Assembly: GCA_046565505.1 (NCBI GenBank)
Contig: JBKHYJ010000063.1
Location: 1-64,000 of the forward strand
DNA from: JBKHYJ01 sp046565505
Lineage (GTDB): Bacteria > Acidobacteriota > Blastocatellia > UBA7656
Length of the DNA stretch: 64,000 bases
Direction of reading: 5' to 3'
A program made the translations under genes and the position numbers. Below the pieces are notes generated by a model. It was not told the origin of the DNA. It was given only the letters and a program-made list of their open reading frames with translations, and made no database searches. Shown here one piece after another: positions 61,680 through 64,000 of this stretch (position 1 is its first letter; each line of letters starts with the position of its first letter).

Positions 61680-62190
61680 ATTGAGTCTAGCACGCCCTTC
61701 ATGCGTGTATCAAGAATATGCGCAGGCGGACTTGCGGGACCTATCAGGGCTCCGGGCCGTATGGCGACCCTGAGAAATAAAAAAGCGCGACGTCCCTCCC
61801 CAGTTAAACGTCGCGCTTTTAAGTGGCCGCGAGTATCACGGCTCACAGCTTTGAAGCTAAACAGCTTCCCCAATCATCGAAAATAACTTACCAAACAGCC
61901 CTTGAAAAAAACTTGAACCCGCCCATCTTTATCGCCCTGTCATCAATGTAGCACTTGCCGCGCAGCGCGATGGCTTTTATGGCTTGCCTTAAAAGCTCAC
62001 CGGGTCAGACCGCCGCGCCTATGACCGGACTCGCCCGCGGGCCGGCGAATGCAAACAATCGGCAGCAGCATGTACCGCTTATCGTTGAACCCCTTTGGCA
62101 AGCGTCCGGTCATCAGCACTTTTCCCCGTCTCTTTCACGCCCCTACGATTAAGCCCCGGACGCGGCCGTCCAGGCGCTCAATCGCCCGGT
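61680..62190. other. Gap between the S8 protease and lptF-lptG genes
   Basis: 511 bases. The terminator at 61781-61820 is clear. Between 61880 and 62000 the minus strand reads an open stretch ending AIKAIALRGKCYIDDRAIKM and FKFFSRAVW before a stop, protein-like, but upstream the frame is closed by a TGA and no start fits. It may be the end of a decayed gene. No other feature is seen. Confidence 0.35.
61781..61820 (-). terminator. Strong intrinsic terminator
   Basis: AAAAGCGCGACGT (61781-61793) pairs perfectly with ACGTCGCGCTTTT (61808-61820) over 13 bases. On the minus strand the stem is followed by a T-run (TTTTTTATTT), so it points towards ending transcripts from the S8 protease side before lptF-lptG; it may work in both directions. 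Confidence 0.85.
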
Positions 62191-64000
62191 TTACCGCGCG
62201 GCCTGCTGGAGCGCGACGGCGGCAGCCGCCAGCTCCCCTCGCGTTATTGGGTCAAACGGACGGAAACAGCCTGATGAATTTCCGCTCACCAAGCCTCGCG
62301 TGACCGCCAGGCTCACGTAACCGCGCGCCGCGGCCGGAATCGTATCCCAGTCAGACACGCCCGGGTTAATGGCGCCGGCGGCCTGGGCTTCCGAATCAAG
62401 CCTCAATGCTTTGACTACCGCGACGGCCACGGTCAAGCGGTCTGCCGAGGCTTGCGGGTTGAATTCGGACCCGGCCGCCCCCATCAGGTCACCGTTCGGC
62501 GAATGCGTGACGCTCTCTACAAAGATCGCGTTCGAGTCCGCGGGCACATCGGTGAAAGAGGGCGTGTAGGGCAGGTACTGAGGCACGCGCGCGCCGGCCC
62601 CCAGCATCACCGCCCGCGCGACCTCTAACCTCGTGGCCACCAGTCCGCTCTGGAAGTCGCCGGACCGGGCCGTCATCAACCCCGCCAGCAGCGCACGCTT
62701 CGCCGCCAGTCGCTGCGGCACGGTCAACTGATCGAGCCCCGACACGGAGTAATTAGCGCGGATGATTTCGACCGCGCCCGCGAATCTTTGGGAAGTGCCC
62801 CTGATTGCATCGCTCGTGTTGGTGACAGTAATCATCCACCTGCCCGGCGCGGGGTTGCTGATCGTCACGCCGCTCTTTTTGAACGACGACCCGATTAGCT
62901 GAACGGCAGGCTTTGCGGCCGCCGTTTGACCGGGCGTGGTCAGGGTCACGTCTAGATTATTCACCGCCCCGTTCGTGCGCACCCACCCGACCTCCGCGGT
63001 CGCGAAGACCGTGTCGAAGGGCAGGTCGAGCGCCCTGGAATAGGTCTCGCCCGGCGCGACCTCGCCGCCGAACCCTACGACCGTGTCGCGCGAAAGGGTG
63101 AACGGCGAATCATTAAACCCGTCGCGGAACTGGCCGAACGGATTGCCGAACGCGGCCTTGCGCACGGCGGCGTACGTGTTCAGATAACCTGCGCCCACTT
63201 CGTACCGCGCGTAGCCGAGCATGGGAGTCGCCGTGTATTGAAGAATACTCTTGATCTGGTCGGGCGAGAGCGAGGGGTTCGTCTGGAGCATGAGCGCGGC
63301 CGTCGCCGCGACATGGGGCGCCGCGAAGCTCGTGCCCGAACTCGACGTATAGCGCGGCAGGTAGGCGGGCGGTATGGTTTGCAGATCATTATCCGGCGAG
63401 ACCAGCCCCGCGCTCAATCCCGACGTGCCGACGACGTTGACGCCCGCGGCGCGCGCCCCGACTATCTGCTCGCCGGGGGCTATGAGGGTAGGGAAGAACG
63501 GGCCGTAGCCGGCGGCGCCGCGCGAAGAGAAGCTCGAGAGTGAGCCGCCCTTCGTGCCCGAGCCCACGCCTATCACCCAAGGGGCGACGGAGTATGGGTT
63601 GAGCGAATTGGGCTGATCGCCGCGGTTGCCCGCCGAGAAAACCACCGTGATCCCGCTGTCGTGCATTATCCTGGTGGCTACGTTCACCGGATCATGCTCG
63701 TCGAATAACCCGCTTATGCCGAAGCTGCAATTGACCACCTTGATGTTCTGACTGACGCTGTTTGACAGGATGTAGTCCATCCCCGAGAGCACGAAAAACA
63801 GGCTCGCGTCGCCGCCCGATATGCCCAACAGCTTTGCGCCGGGCGCCATGCCGCCGTAATAGCCGCCCGACGCCGCACCCGTGCCCGCGATCACGCTCCC
63901 GACCAGCGTGCCATGCCCCATCGTCAGGTCGCTGTCGCGCAGGCCCTCAACCACTTCGGGGTAAAGGAAGGTCGTAGGACTGCTTTGCAAGTCAACCACG
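62191..64000 (-). CDS. S8 subtilisin-like protease with SLH-like C-terminus, N-terminus cut by window edge
   Basis: C-terminal 602 residues; the start and the catalytic Asp lie beyond the right edge (the first visible codon, GTG, is internal). The catalytic His is in GHGTLVGSVIAG and the catalytic Ser in SSSGTSFAAPHVAATAALML. After the protease domain a beta-rich region (~290-400 here) resembles a P-type domain. The last ~170 residues carry SLH-like repeats (SFTDVPADSNAIFVESVTHSPNGDLMGAAG, GYVSLAVTRGLVSGNSSGCFRPFDPITRGELAAAA), which may bind the protein to the cell surface. It is most likely a secreted or surface-bound protease. Confidence 0.9.
   Translation of the reverse strand, partial: VVDLQSSPTTFLYPEVVEGLRDSDLTMGHGTLVGSVIAGTGAASGGYYGGMAPGAKLLGISGGDASLFFVLSGMDYILSNSVSQNIKVVNCSFGISGLFDEHDPVNVATRIMHDSGITVVFSAGNRGDQPNSLNPYSVAPWVIGVGSGTKGGSLSSFSSRGAAGYGPFFPTLIAPGEQIVGARAAGVNVVGTSGLSAGLVSPDNDLQTIPPAYLPRYTSSSGTSFAAPHVAATAALMLQTNPSLSPDQIKSILQYTATPMLGYARYEVGAGYLNTYAAVRKAAFGNPFGQFRDGFNDSPFTLSRDTVVGFGGEVAPGETYSRALDLPFDTVFATAEVGWVRTNGAVNNLDVTLTTPGQTAAAKPAVQLIGSSFKKSGVTISNPAPGRWMITVTNTSDAIRGTSQRFAGAVEIIRANYSVSGLDQLTVPQRLAAKRALLAGLMTARSGDFQSGLVATRLEVARAVMLGAGARVPQYLPYTPSFTDVPADSNAIFVESVTHSPNGDLMGAAGSEFNPQASADRLTVAVAVVKALRLDSEAQAAGAINPGVSDWDTIPAAARGYVSLAVTRGLVSGNSSGCFRPFDPITRGELAAAAVALQQAAR

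Overview
The window is high-G+C bacterial chromosome with dense genes on both strands. I see no rRNA, tRNA, CRISPR array, transposase or phage gene. The content is core metabolism (purF, purM, hutH, hutU, hemL), envelope biogenesis (a fused LptF-LptG permease, OmpA-like protein, TatA), many secreted or envelope peptidases, three single-RRM RNA-binding proteins, Asn-rich lipoproteins and many multidomain fusions. This mix suggests a Gram-negative, soil-type heterotroph, most likely Acidobacteriota (class Blastocatellia). That placement is an inference from gene content, not from a marker gene.

Layout. 1-4.4 kb (minus): two tandem GT39-type membrane glycosyltransferases and an M3 oligopeptidase. 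4.6-12.1 kb (plus): purF, a membrane-anchored protein, a small protein, purM, an M20 dipeptidase and an NHL-repeat/M23 fusion. 12.4 kb: first RRM gene. 12.9-19.1 kb (minus): M28 and M14 secreted peptidases, a Ycf48-like lipoprotein and a GNAT acetyltransferase. 19.4-25.2 kb: NurA nuclease, a HAS-barrel-like protein, hutH, a small DUF5658-like membrane protein (minus) and hutU. 25.2-32.2 kb: a GT-C-type membrane protein, hemL flanked by two zinc-ribbon membrane proteins, and an OmpA/coiled-coil protein. 32.5-34.2 kb: two more RRM genes and a very basic small protein.

34.3-41.3 kb holds the most striking locus. A DUF3179 membrane protein is interrupted by an in-frame UGA exactly where the family has the first Cys of its YCxxC motif. 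Directly after the UGA lies a SECIS-type hairpin with a GGTCT apical loop, so I read it as one selenoprotein gene. Next door are a two-domain (Fe-S plus molybdopterin) hydroxylase resembling the selenium-dependent xanthine dehydrogenase family, a J-domain/PilZ fusion, and a TrzN/SsnA-type amidohydrolase.

41.4-54.9 kb: arylamine N-acetyltransferase, a DUF3616 lipoprotein beside a zinc-ribbon/FHA/MshEN/FHA/TM/DUF3616 fusion, tatA, DUF2203, a GH3 hexosaminidase, a sodium/solute symporter, two small lipoproteins, an M15-type D,D-carboxypeptidase and a membrane-anchored SNase. 55-64 kb: an HU protein with a structured leader, a NUDIX hydrolase probably made from a leaderless mRNA, a hybrid histidine kinase, the LptF-LptG fusion, and the C-terminal part of an S8 protease with SLH-like repeats, cut by the right edge.

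Common themes are amino-acid and peptide use (six peptidase clans plus histidine degradation), envelope maintenance, and post-transcriptional control by RRM proteins whose own leaders carry small hairpins close to the ribosome-binding site.
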